Notes under the pieces: generated by a model | Seen by the model: the letters and a program-made list of their open reading frames with translations, nothing else | The model's database searches: none | Told to the model about the DNA's origin: nothing | Source: CAZRVH01 sp964608325 | Lineage (GTDB): Bacteria > Patescibacteriota > Gracilibacteria > Peribacterales > Peribacteraceae | DNA: 11,084 nt | Assembly: GCA_964608325.1 (NCBI GenBank) | Contig: CAZSMX010000021.1 | Coordinates: 1-11,084, forward strand | Reading direction: 5' to 3' | In this document: positions 5,464-11,084 of the stretch, piece after piece | How the letters are laid out: every line of letters begins with the position of its first letter | Numbering within the stretch: the stretch's first letter is position 1 | Made by a program: the position numbers and the translations under genes

Positions 5464-6947
5464 GGTCCAGATAAAATCCCCTTAGAACCCCAATCATCGC
5501 CCAAAAGAAGTCCAACTTCTTTGTACCCCTCTCGCAAGCCTTGTGACCAAAGTGCTAAATTTCTGGCTTGGACTTCTTCATTAACTCCCGCAGGCTCAAA
5601 CCGAAGAATATCCGAAATTACCTTTTTGACCGCGGAAGTTTCAAATGGCTTATGGATTTCATCAACATGATAAAATTTTGGAGGAAGATTATTTAACTCT
5701 TCCTGTATCCATACAGCATTAGAAAATTTCTCGACGTGAATTTGTTCGACACCCATTCTGATACCTATTTCCTTTGTCTTCTCCAATAAAGCATCAAGAG
5801 CTTCCTTCCTTCTTTTAAATAGTCGATCGGCTATAAATTTGTTTGGCTGGCCCTTAACAGTGTCTCTCATTTTAGGAACCGCCTCAATTGCATCAAGTGC
5901 CAACACTGTTCTGTCTTGAATTATTAGTGGAGTGATATGACCTTTTAAGGCTTTTTCGCCATCAATTGTCGTCAGGAGTACGCGATAATATGGATCAAGT
6001 ACCCAAGGGAAAACCGTCCATCCTATATTTGCAATCTCTGGATCAACCTGACTTCTCACTTCTTGGGCAGTGCAATCACCATAATCGTCTCCCAACCCAA
6101 TGAAACTTTTATCTAATTTTGCATACGAAACCTCGATTCCTTTATTACTTGTAAAGGAAATATCATTAAGAATTGAATCAGTCCCAATTTTCTTGGAGAC
6201 GTTCGAGTAATCGCCGATAATTTGCATAATTTCATCTGAGTAAATCCGAAAAAACTCCTCTAGATCCCATTCACAATAAGGATGAATAGCCGCTAGATGA
6301 TGCAATTTATGAAAGAAAATCTCGACATTGATTTGATCAATCACGTTTTGAATTTCTTCGCGTTTATTCTCACTGGAGATTCTATTCTTTTGCTTTAGCA
6401 AAAGCTCAATTGCTTTATCTTGGATTGATCTAAAGGCAACGTGTACTTCGGTACCGATCCTTCCTTTTTCTCTCAGAAGCTCTGCAAAAGAATGATGGGA
6501 AATATTTTTTAAGAATGCCAGCTTGGATTCAGTATTTCTTCCTAAAAGCTTACGTCGTCTGATCTGTTGAATCTGCGATATAAAAGCATCGAAGTATTCC
6601 CTAATGTCCGGATCCTTGTTTTCAAAAATATCTATTACCCGATGTCGAACACGTGATGAAGCAACATTTATATTAAAAAGAGGCGCAGGATTGATGCCAT
6701 ATTCTCTGTTTAGATCATAAGCCTGAAGAATGTCCCGATCATGCACAAATGCCTTGATGTCTGTTTCTGCTGAGCTATTCATGAGAACTTGCGCTACTGC
6801 TTTTGCTTCTCTATTAAATTTATCTGATAGCTTTGGCAAAAGCTCTACTGCTTCTTCGTGTAAAACAGCGTAGTGTTCTTCTTTATGTGCCTTTTGCATT
6901 TCCTCATTTAATCCCATAAGCAGATCATTGTACTTGTTTTCGAGCAT
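5460..6947 (-). CDS. Unrecognised 495-residue protein with Cys/His/Asp motifs
   Basis: A large soluble protein of unknown family. Residues 1-250 are mostly helical and charged, with a basic stretch QIRRRKLLGR at 128-137. A compact, better-ordered part follows at about 270-410: GLGDDYGDCTA (Cys292), WTVFPWVLDPYYRVLL, then GEKALKGHITP (His337) and LALDAIEAVP (Asp352). A Cys, a His and an Asp in this order and spacing resemble a thiol-protease, transglutaminase or acyltransferase type active site, but this is inference. There is no signal peptide or membrane helix. The gene is AT-rich, unlike the GC-rich genes on both sides. The annotated ATG follows the T-run of the VanW terminator by one base, with no room for a leader or Shine-Dalgarno. 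In-frame ATGs at codons 11 and 17 are alternatives. Confidence 0.7.
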   Translation of the reverse strand: MLENKYNDLLMGLNEEMQKAHKEEHYAVLHEEAVELLPKLSDKFNREAKAVAQVLMNSSAETDIKAFVHDRDILQAYDLNREYGINPAPLFNINVASSRVRHRVIDIFENKDPDIREYFDAFISQIQQIRRRKLLGRNTESKLAFLKNISHHSFAELLREKGRIGTEVHVAFRSIQDKAIELLLKQKNRISSENKREEIQNVIDQINVEIFFHKLHHLAAIHPYCEWDLEEFFRIYSDEIMQIIGDYSNVSKKIGTDSILNDISFTSNKGIEVSYAKLDKSFIGLGDDYGDCTAQEVRSQVDPEIANIGWTVFPWVLDPYYRVLLTTIDGEKALKGHITPLIIQDRTVLALDAIEAVPKMRDTVKGQPNKFIADRLFKRRKEALDALLEKTKEIGIRMGVEQIHVEKFSNAVWIQEELNNLPPKFYHVDEIHKPFETSAVKKVISDILRFEPAGVNEEVQARNLALWSQGLREGYKEVGLLLGDDWGSKGILSGP

Positions 6948-6948
6948 T

Positions 6949-6974
6949 AAAAAAGAGGCCTCCCGGCCCCTTTT
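6949..6974 (-). terminator. Rho-independent terminator of the VanW gene
   Basis: On the minus strand AGGGGCC pairs with GGCCTCT around a GGGA loop (one G-U pair), and the stem can extend through AAAA/TTTT. It is followed by six T residues (6949-6954). It lies 11 nt after the VanW stop. Its T-run abuts the start of the next gene. Confidence 0.85.
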
Positions 6975-6985
6975 CCTTATTTCTC

Positions 6986-8386
6986 TTACAGGTTTCCTGC
7001 CACCGTTGCGGCGGGCTCTTCCACCGGATCGTAGAAGTTTGCCAGGCCGACCGGAGCCGGGAATTCCTTCGCAAGGCTGTTAGCCGGCATCTTGGAGTAG
7101 TTGGAAACGATGAGGTTGTACGTCACGCTTCCGTCCGCGCGCGTGATCGTCTGGTTCCATACCACTTCGCGGGAGCTGACGGGGCGGCCGTTCACCTTCA
7201 TCCATTCCGGAGCGGTGGCGCCCAGGTACGGCCCGTCCATGGCCACGGTGCGTCCGTCGTCTACTCCGTAGAGAGAAACGTACCCTTCGTGCTTGTCGTC
7301 GGTATGAGCGAGGATGACGATGTCACCCGGCGTGTCGTTGACGAACGTGAGGTCCTGCTTGCCCGGGTAGATGGTGGCATCGATGCCCAGGCCGAACTTC
7401 TTGTAGTACGTGACGTACAGGCTGTGCGGCTTGCGCTTGCCTACGGGCAAACCGGCCAGGACGATGCTGCGGTACAGCGTGGTGGCTGCCTGGCAGATGC
7501 CTCCGCCGGCGGCCGGCTCGAGCTGGTTTCCGTTCACGATGATCAGCGAATCCACCCAACCGCGGCTGTAGGTGACCGGTCCGCCGAGGGTCTTGTTGAA
7601 CGAGAATTCCTTGCCCTGCGGAGCGATGGTCGCGTTCAATTTTTCATTGATCGCCTTGCGGACGTTGTGCTTGCGTCCGGCAGGGGACGATGCGAACTCG
7701 GACTTGCCCGTGGCAAGTAGCGTAAGCGGTACGCCGTCTTTCACCACCGTTCCTTTCTGAAACTCGACGGGGATGATCACCGACTGTTCCTGTTTCGCAA
7801 AGGCATTGGCGATCGTCTTGGCGGCAAGAACGGTATCGATGACGTATCCGTCCTTCGGCGTGCCGACGATGGTGGCGCGCAGGACGCCGTTATCTTCAAA
7901 CGTCTCGGCGACCTGTGCGTGCGTCGCGCGTTCCATGCCAGCGGGGTACTCCGCGTCGAACGAAGCGAGCACCAATGCCTGGTCGATCCCGAAGGATACC
8001 TTGTTCGCATTAAAGACGATCCACTCCGGATGCTCGGAAAGGGACGCTACCCAGGAAGGAGCGGCATGCACCCCCGTCAGTCCGGAGAAGCCGACGTTGA
8101 TGTTGTGCCCGAGGAGCGTGTGTCGCTCGATGAGGGCCAGCTTCACGTTGTATGCCGAAGCGGTGACGCCGAAACGCCTTTCGATGCGCTGTTGGAGTCG
8201 CTTCACCTGATTATCCAGCGACAGGTGCGATCCGTTGTTCTGAACCGCGGCCATCTTTTCACCTGTATGTTCCGAATCCAAACTCAGGACCTGCGCGGTA
8301 CTGGAAACGGTCAGAGCGGTGCTCAGCACCAGCGCCAGCGACAGAAGAGGAATGATGCCCATGGCACCTGTAGACGGATGTTTCAT
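6986..8386 (-). CDS. VanW-family exported protein
   Basis: A 466-residue protein with an N-terminal signal or anchor segment (about residues 9-30). A region at about 110-215 resembles the peptidoglycan-binding-4 domain often found with VanW (GYVIDTVLAAKTIANAF...VIIPVEF). The VanW domain follows at about 225-360 with the hallmark EFSFNKTLGGP, GGGICQAATTLYR (293-306), HSLYV and GIDATIYPG motifs. A G5-like strand region comes near the end (EVVWNQTITRADGSVTYN). VanW proteins are cell-envelope proteins found with, but not required for, vancomycin-resistance clusters; the biochemical role is unknown. The frame is open to 8449, but the ATG at 8386 directly precedes the signal peptide and lies downstream of a good promoter, so it is the better start. 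No Shine-Dalgarno is present. A strong terminator follows. Confidence 0.93.
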   Translation of the reverse strand: MKHPSTGAMGIIPLLSLALVLSTALTVSSTAQVLSLDSEHTGEKMAAVQNNGSHLSLDNQVKRLQQRIERRFGVTASAYNVKLALIERHTLLGHNINVGFSGLTGVHAAPSWVASLSEHPEWIVFNANKVSFGIDQALVLASFDAEYPAGMERATHAQVAETFEDNGVLRATIVGTPKDGYVIDTVLAAKTIANAFAKQEQSVIIPVEFQKGTVVKDGVPLTLLATGKSEFASSPAGRKHNVRKAINEKLNATIAPQGKEFSFNKTLGGPVTYSRGWVDSLIIVNGNQLEPAAGGGICQAATTLYRSIVLAGLPVGKRKPHSLYVTYYKKFGLGIDATIYPGKQDLTFVNDTPGDIVILAHTDDKHEGYVSLYGVDDGRTVAMDGPYLGATAPEWMKVNGRPVSSREVVWNQTITRADGSVTYNLIVSNYSKMPANSLAKEFPAPVGLANFYDPVEEPAATVAGNL

Positions 8387-8416
8387 ATGTTTATGTTTTT
8401 TAATGTGTATATAAGA

Positions 8417-8444
8417 AAATATTGTAACACAATTTACAATATTT
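8417..8444. promoter_or_regulatory. 11-bp inverted repeat, possible operator
   Basis: Arms 8417-8427 (AAATATTGTAA) and 8434-8444 (TTACAATATTT) are perfect inverse complements with a 6-bp spacer. The repeat covers the -10 element and reaches the -35 element of the VanW promoter, as a repressor site would. An AT-only stem without a T-run makes a poor terminator. Confidence 0.45.
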
Positions 8445-8449
8445 AGCAA
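8421..8449 (-). promoter_or_regulatory. Promoter of the VanW gene
   Basis: On the minus strand TTGCTA (8444-8449) and TACAAT (8421-8426) are separated by exactly 17 bp. Initiation would fall near 8414, giving a leader of about 28 nt before the ATG at 8386. Confidence 0.55.
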
Positions 8450-8468
8450 ACCCTTCTAAAAACGTGCT

Positions 8469-9821
8469 TCAGTTGCTCAGCGATCGCTTCTGCGCGATGC
8501 CCAAGAACAGCGCCAAAACGCCGCTCAGCGCCAAGAAGAGCATATCGGAGGCGGCTCCCGTATCGGGCAGGGAAGAGGGCGAAAGGACGCTAACCGTGGC
8601 GATGGCAACGCGCTCGTTGAGCGTGGAACCGTTCACATCCGTGCCCGTGAGGCGGCCGCTGGCCGTGATGATGCTTCCGTTCGGGAGCGAACCGTTCGCA
8701 CGCAGCGCGAATGTCGTCTGCCATACCTGGCCCGGAGCCAGTGACGAAATCGGCCAACGAATTTGGTTGTTTCCGGAGGTAACTCCGTTTCCTGCGTTCG
8801 TCACGGATGCGAGTGCCGGATCGAAAACGACGGACGCCGTGGCATCGCGGATGTTCAGGAGCAGGACGTTCTGCACGAACAGCGTGTAGCGGATGTCTCC
8901 GTTCGGCATCACTTCGGCGGTGTTCGCCGTGAGGCGGAACAGGGGATTGCCGGCCGCGCGCACGCTGGAGCTGGACAAGGAGCGGCGTGAGGACGAAGAG
9001 GAGCTGCGGTTGCTGGAGCGCGAAGAGCTGCTGGACGACGCGTTGCTATCGATGCGCGTGAGGTCGGACATCGTGGCGGTCGCAACGGTCGCGCGGGTAT
9101 CGATAGTCGTGTTTGTTCGGGCGTCGGCGGCTACCTGCGCGTTGAACGTGAATGTTTTCGTCTCGCCGGGATTGAAGGAAACGTTCGACCACGTCACGTT
9201 ATTCGTGCCGACGGAGGTAGGAAGCGGCGTTCCGCTCTGTACCGTCAAAGCAGTGGATCCCTGGACCGTGACGGAATCCGTCTGGGCGGCAGCGCTGTTG
9301 TTTTTCACCGTGAGGACGTAATTCAGCGTGGCGCCGGCGCGGACGATGGATTTGTTGTCCGTGAGCGTGAGCGCGTAGGACTTGGTGCTTCCGGGTCCGG
9401 ACTGGACGGTCGTGGTGTCCGTTGCCTGCATTCCGGCGGCGTCGGCGACGGCCGTGAGAACGGTTCCGTTCGTAAGGCTGTTGATGGCGCGTGCCTGCAC
9501 CGTAAAGATGCGGTTCGTGTTCTGCGTCAGCGTCGCATTCGTCCAACGTACCGTGCGTCCGTTCACCGTACCGCCGTTGTCGGCGGTAATGAGGTCCGTT
9601 CCCAGCGGCATCTCCAGCGTGATGGTCACGTCGCGCGTCGGCTGCGCGGTCTGCAATGCCGTCACGATGTAGATCATGCTATCTCCCGGGGCGATGGTCG
9701 TTTTTCCGTCGGTAACCGACAACGTCACCGTTCCCGCGGAGGAAGACGATGCGGATTGCGCGACGGCAGTGCCTGCGGACAGGAAGAGGACCGATGCCAG
9801 GAAAAGGGAGCGGAGACGCAT
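8469..9821 (-). CDS. Secreted DUF11-repeat protein with LPDTG sorting signal
   Basis: A 450-residue surface protein. A signal peptide covers residues 1-21 (MRLRSLFLASVLFLSAGTAVA, likely cleaved before Q22). Two DUF11-type beta domains span about 27-140 and 145-250; the second contains YALTLTDNKSIVRAGATLNYVLTVKNNS. A Ser/Arg/Asn low-complexity linker follows (about 261-288), then a third similar domain (292-412). The C-terminus is LPDTG at 418-422, a hydrophobic helix (about 425-443) and a basic tail (QKRSLSN), the standard sortase cell-wall sorting signal. The protein is therefore probably anchored at the cell surface by a sortase encoded elsewhere. The start at 9821 lies about 16 nt from the predicted transcription start and has no Shine-Dalgarno. 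The gene is upstream of, and in the same direction as, the VanW gene, which has its own promoter. Confidence 0.88.
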   Translation of the reverse strand: MRLRSLFLASVLFLSAGTAVAQSASSSSAGTVTLSVTDGKTTIAPGDSMIYIVTALQTAQPTRDVTITLEMPLGTDLITADNGGTVNGRTVRWTNATLTQNTNRIFTVQARAINSLTNGTVLTAVADAAGMQATDTTTVQSGPGSTKSYALTLTDNKSIVRAGATLNYVLTVKNNSAAAQTDSVTVQGSTALTVQSGTPLPTSVGTNNVTWSNVSFNPGETKTFTFNAQVAADARTNTTIDTRATVATATMSDLTRIDSNASSSSSSRSSNRSSSSSSRRSLSSSSVRAAGNPLFRLTANTAEVMPNGDIRYTLFVQNVLLLNIRDATASVVFDPALASVTNAGNGVTSGNNQIRWPISSLAPGQVWQTTFALRANGSLPNGSIITASGRLTGTDVNGSTLNERVAIATVSVLSPSSLPDTGAASDMLFLALSGVLALFLGIAQKRSLSN

Positions 9822-9843
9822 AAGAAATGAATGAAAGAAGGTA

Positions 9844-9872
9844 TATATACCATTAAAGAAGGTTATTGTAAA
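9844..9872 (-). promoter_or_regulatory. Promoter of the DUF11/LPDTG gene
   Basis: On the minus strand TTTACA (9867-9872) and TATATA (9844-9849) are 17 bp apart. Initiation near 9837 gives a pyrimidine-rich leader of about 16 nt. It faces away from the tRNA-Ala promoter. Confidence 0.6.
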
Positions 9873-9902
9873 TAATGACGTTCTTTTTTTGATTCGTCGT
9901 TC

Positions 9903-9908
9903 TATAAT
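9903..9908 (+). promoter_or_regulatory. -10 element of tRNA-Ala
   Basis: A perfect TATAAT lies 11 nt upstream of the tRNA 5' end, so transcription would begin a few bases before the tRNA. No convincing -35 hexamer is seen at the usual distance. Confidence 0.6.
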
Positions 9909-9919
9909 TCAGCATCCTT

Positions 9920-9995
9920 GGGGCTGTAGCTCAGTTGATAGAGCGCCGCATTCGCATTGCGGAGGTCGAGGGTTTAAGTCCCTTCAGCTCCACCA
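9920..9995 (+). tRNA. tRNA-Ala(CGC)
   Basis: A complete cloverleaf with encoded CCA. The acceptor pairs GGGGCTG with CAGCTCC and contains the G3-U70 pair that marks alanine tRNAs. The anticodon stem pairs CCGCA with TGCGG around TTCGCAT, giving anticodon CGC. The T-stem GAGGG/CCCTT has one G-U pair. Confidence 0.96.
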
Positions 9996-10034
9996 GGGCA
10001 TTATAAAACCACTCTTTTCGTACAAAACTCACTC

Positions 10035-10043
10035 TGGTATAGT
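10035..10043 (+). promoter_or_regulatory. Extended -10 promoter of tRNA-Phe
   Basis: TGG followed by TATAGT (10038-10043) forms an extended -10 element about 22 nt before the tRNA. The -35 region is weak (TTTTCG at 10015-10020). Confidence 0.45.
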
Positions 10044-10065
10044 CTGCGGGCTCAATTAGTTACCT

Positions 10066-10140
10066 GGCCCGGTAGCTCAGTGGTAGAGCACTCGCCTGAA
10101 GAGCGAGGTGTCACCAGTTCGACCCTGGTCTGGGCCACCA
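10066..10140 (+). tRNA. tRNA-Phe(GAA)
   Basis: A complete cloverleaf with encoded CCA. The acceptor pairs GGCCCGG with CTGGGCC, and the D-stem pairs GCTC with GAGC. The anticodon stem pairs CTCGC with GCGAG around CTGAAGA, giving anticodon GAA. The T-stem pairs ACCAG with CTGGT. A damaged copy follows 16 nt later. Confidence 0.96.
10089..10138. repeat. 50-bp direct repeat, copy 1 (tRNA-Phe 3' part)
   Basis: These bases, from the anticodon stem through the first C of CCA, are identical to 10218-10267. A second shared segment of 16 bp (10067-10082 and 10158-10173) covers the 5' part of the gene. Confidence 0.9.
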
Positions 10141-10156
10141 TTATCATCAATCGTGA

Positions 10157-10269
10157 AGCCCGGTAGCTCAGTGCGCCGAGCTTTAGCGAGGCAAAAGAAA
10201 CAACTCGAGCCGCAGCTCACTCGCCTGAAGAGCGAGGTGTCACCAGTTCGACCCTGGTCTGGGCCACTA
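10157..10269 (+). pseudogene. Interrupted tRNA-Phe copy
   Basis: A second tRNA-Phe copy keeps the 5' acceptor and D-stem (16 bp identical) and the whole anticodon and T arms (50 bp identical). Six bases of the D-arm (GTAGAG) are replaced by a 44-nt segment (10174-10217). Position 1 is A instead of G, which breaks the first acceptor pair, and CTA stands where CCA should be. The insert lacks group I intron features and is not at an anticodon-loop intron site. Loss of function is likely. Confidence 0.75.
10218..10267. repeat. 50-bp direct repeat, copy 2 (in interrupted tRNA-Phe)
   Basis: This copy is identical to 10089-10138 and lies 129 bp downstream in the same orientation. Confidence 0.9.
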
Positions 10270-10354
10270 CCTTTACACAAAACCAACCAATTCCTGTAAG
10301 TTCATCGGTTCTTCAACGTCAGTGAATGCCGTTCTATCCCATTCTCCCATTTTT

Positions 10355-10591
10355 ATGCTCCATCCAGATGAACATGCGCCCGAGGATGAGCGTGCCGATG
10401 AGACCGTGAGCGGCAAAGACGAAAGCAGCGTGCCCCAGCGTCCGCAGCGCTCCAGCATGACGCGCCAGAAAGCCGGCCAACGCGGCGGGCTGACGACGGC
10501 CAAGCGGCATGGCAAGGAGTTTTACGAAAGAATCGGACGCAAGGGCGGGCAGTCCCGAAAAAAAGCGGATAGGGACGGAGTCGCGGTATAA
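10355..10591 (+). CDS. KGG-motif (stress-protein-like) small protein
   Basis: A 78-residue hydrophilic protein. Its N-terminal half is acidic and disordered in character (DEHAPEDERADET). Its C-terminal half carries the KGG/GsiB-type motif twice: GQRGGLTTAKRHGKEFYERIG and RKGGQSRKKADRDG. Proteins with this repeat (GsiB of Bacillus, con-10 of Neurospora) are small stress-induced hydrophilins without known catalytic activity. The ATG at 10355 is chosen. A GTG at 10322 in the same frame would add 11 residues, and an ATG at 10457 would keep only the motif part. None has a Shine-Dalgarno. The gene is convergent with obg. Confidence 0.75.
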   Translation: MLHPDEHAPEDERADETVSGKDESSVPQRPQRSSMTRQKAGQRGGLTTAKRHGKEFYERIGRKGGQSRKKADRDGVAV

Positions 10592-10600
10592 TGCGGCGAA

Positions 10601-10617
10601 GCTCCTCAGAAAGGAGC
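10601..10617. terminator. Hairpin between convergent genes
   Basis: GCTCCT (10601-10606) and AGGAGC (10612-10617) form a perfect 6-bp stem with a 5-nt loop, 9 nt after the KGG-gene stop and 9 nt before the obg stop. Neither side has a T-run, so it may be a weak bidirectional terminator or an mRNA 3'-end stabiliser. Confidence 0.35.
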
Positions 10618-10626
10618 GAAGGCGGT

Positions 10627-11084
10627 TTAGAAATACGCCGTCACGTTTACGTCCCCGATGAAGACGGAATCATCCTCGGATTGCCGAGTGTGCCTCACGG
10701 CCTTCGGCAGTCCGATCTTCTCGATCACATGCTGGAAACGTTGCAATGCTCCCGCAGAATCGAAGTTCGTCATCTTGGTGAACTGTTCCAGGCGTTTTCC
10801 CTTCACCTGCACGCGTCCTTCGGTATGCGTCACGCGGTAGGCGCCCATCTTGTCCGACTCCTCCTGCAGCTTCAGCACTGGCAATTCCTTCTTTTCATCG
10901 TCATCTTCCTGCACGGTCTCGCGCTTGAGGCGTTCCTCCATGACGATGGGAAGCAGCTTGGCGACGAGATCGTCGGTATGCGTCCTGGTCGCGGCGGAGA
11001 TTCCCATGAAGATGTCGATTTTGGCTTTCTTCAGCGCTTTCACGATGGCATCGGTTTCGCTCGCGACAAGGTCGATCTTGTTCA
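10627..11084 (-). CDS. obg: GTPase Obg, C-terminal part (5' end outside window)
   Basis: Reading in from the right edge, the frame gives NKIDLVASETDAIV, whose NKID is the G4 guanine-specificity motif, followed by MGISAAT as the G5 region. After an acidic linker (VQEDDDEKKELP) comes the Obg C-terminal domain: YRVTHTEGRVQVKGKRLEQF, then TNFDSAGALQRFQHVIEKIGL and SVFIGDVNVTAYF. The order and motifs identify the Obg/CgtA GTPase, which acts in large ribosomal subunit maturation and the stringent response in the cytoplasm. About 152 codons are visible. The glycine-rich N-terminal Obg fold and G1-G3 lie outside the window, and the frame has no interruption at the edge. Confidence 0.93.
   Translation of the reverse strand, partial: NKIDLVASETDAIVKALKKAKIDIFMGISAATRTHTDDLVAKLLPIVMEERLKRETVQEDDDEKKELPVLKLQEESDKMGAYRVTHTEGRVQVKGKRLEQFTKMTNFDSAGALQRFQHVIEKIGLPKAVRHTRQSEDDSVFIGDVNVTAYF

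Larger units (their letters stand above)
5193..6948. other. AT-rich genomic island
   Basis: The whole stretch between the hydrolase start and the VanW terminator is AT-rich and holds two convergent genes of no recognised family. Its right edge coincides with the terminator T-run. No integrase, transposase or flanking direct repeat is visible, so horizontal acquisition is inferred from composition and content only. Confidence 0.5.

Noticed and set aside
8387..8449. N-terminal 21-codon extension of the VanW protein
   Set aside because: It would place start codons inside the promoter and operator-like repeat, and it precedes an otherwise complete signal peptide.
10174..10217. Possible tRNA intron in the second tRNA-Phe
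   Set aside because: The segment is in the D-arm, is only 44 nt, and has no group I or II intron features. The copy also has a broken first acceptor pair and no CCA, so pseudogenisation is the simpler reading.
10077..10286. 69-codon minus-strand frame with a repeated PDQGRTGDTSLFRRV segment
   Set aside because: The protein repeat is only the antisense translation of the duplicated tRNA-Phe sequence.
1..11084. CRISPR array or transposase-bearing insertion sequence
   Set aside because: No regularly spaced repeats and no transposase or integrase reading frame were found on either strand; the only direct repeats noted are tRNA-derived.

Overview
The window looks like part of a bacterial chromosome, most plausibly from a Candidate Phyla Radiation (Patescibacteria) lineage such as Peregrinibacteria/Peribacteria. 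That placement is inference. It rests on compact genes with few Shine-Dalgarno sites, a multi-PKD membrane-anchored protein, a DUF11/LPxTG surface protein, a VanW-family protein and a KGG-repeat protein beside ordinary housekeeping genes (truB, obg). The standard genetic code fits all reading frames. Most of the sequence is GC-rich. Two blocks (about 3042-3903 and about 5193-6948) are clearly AT-rich and look like acquired cassettes.

Layout. 36-3041 (+): a six-domain PKD-like envelope protein, a 30-residue membrane microprotein directly behind it, and tRNA pseudouridine synthase TruB. 3042-3903 (+): an AT-rich two-gene cassette with its own promoter, made of a 52-residue ORF and a PIN-like nuclease candidate. 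3904-4274 (-): an intact tRNA-Lys(CTT), a GIY-YIG nuclease gene starting 9 nt beyond its CCA end, then a decayed second copy of the tRNA 3' half carrying the same 34 bp. This has the shape of a tRNA-targeted mini-element. 4329-5192 (-): an RBBP9/YdeN-type serine hydrolase followed by a small three-helix membrane protein. 5193-6948: the second AT-rich island, with a 62-residue ORF (+) tail-to-tail with an unrecognised 495-residue protein (-). 6949-9872 (-): a terminator, a VanW-family exported protein, a promoter overlapped by an 11-bp inverted repeat, and a secreted DUF11-repeat protein ending in LPDTG, with its promoter. 9903-10269 (+): promoters and genes for tRNA-Ala(CGC) and tRNA-Phe(GAA), then a broken second tRNA-Phe with a 44-nt foreign segment in its D-arm region. 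10355-10591 (+): a KGG-motif stress-like protein. 10627-11084 (-): the 3' part of the Obg GTPase gene, running off the window.

How it fits together. Three genes (PKD, VanW and DUF11/LPDTG) make exported or envelope-anchored products, and truB, obg and the tRNAs are translation functions. The accessory material sits at tRNA 3' ends and immediately beyond a transcription terminator, both typical landing sites. Two different tRNA genes each have a damaged neighbour that keeps the 3' half, so tRNA-linked rearrangement is the recurring theme. The strongest candidate for something undescribed is the tRNA-Lys / GIY-YIG / tRNA-Lys-fragment unit with the AT-rich nuclease cassette abutting it.
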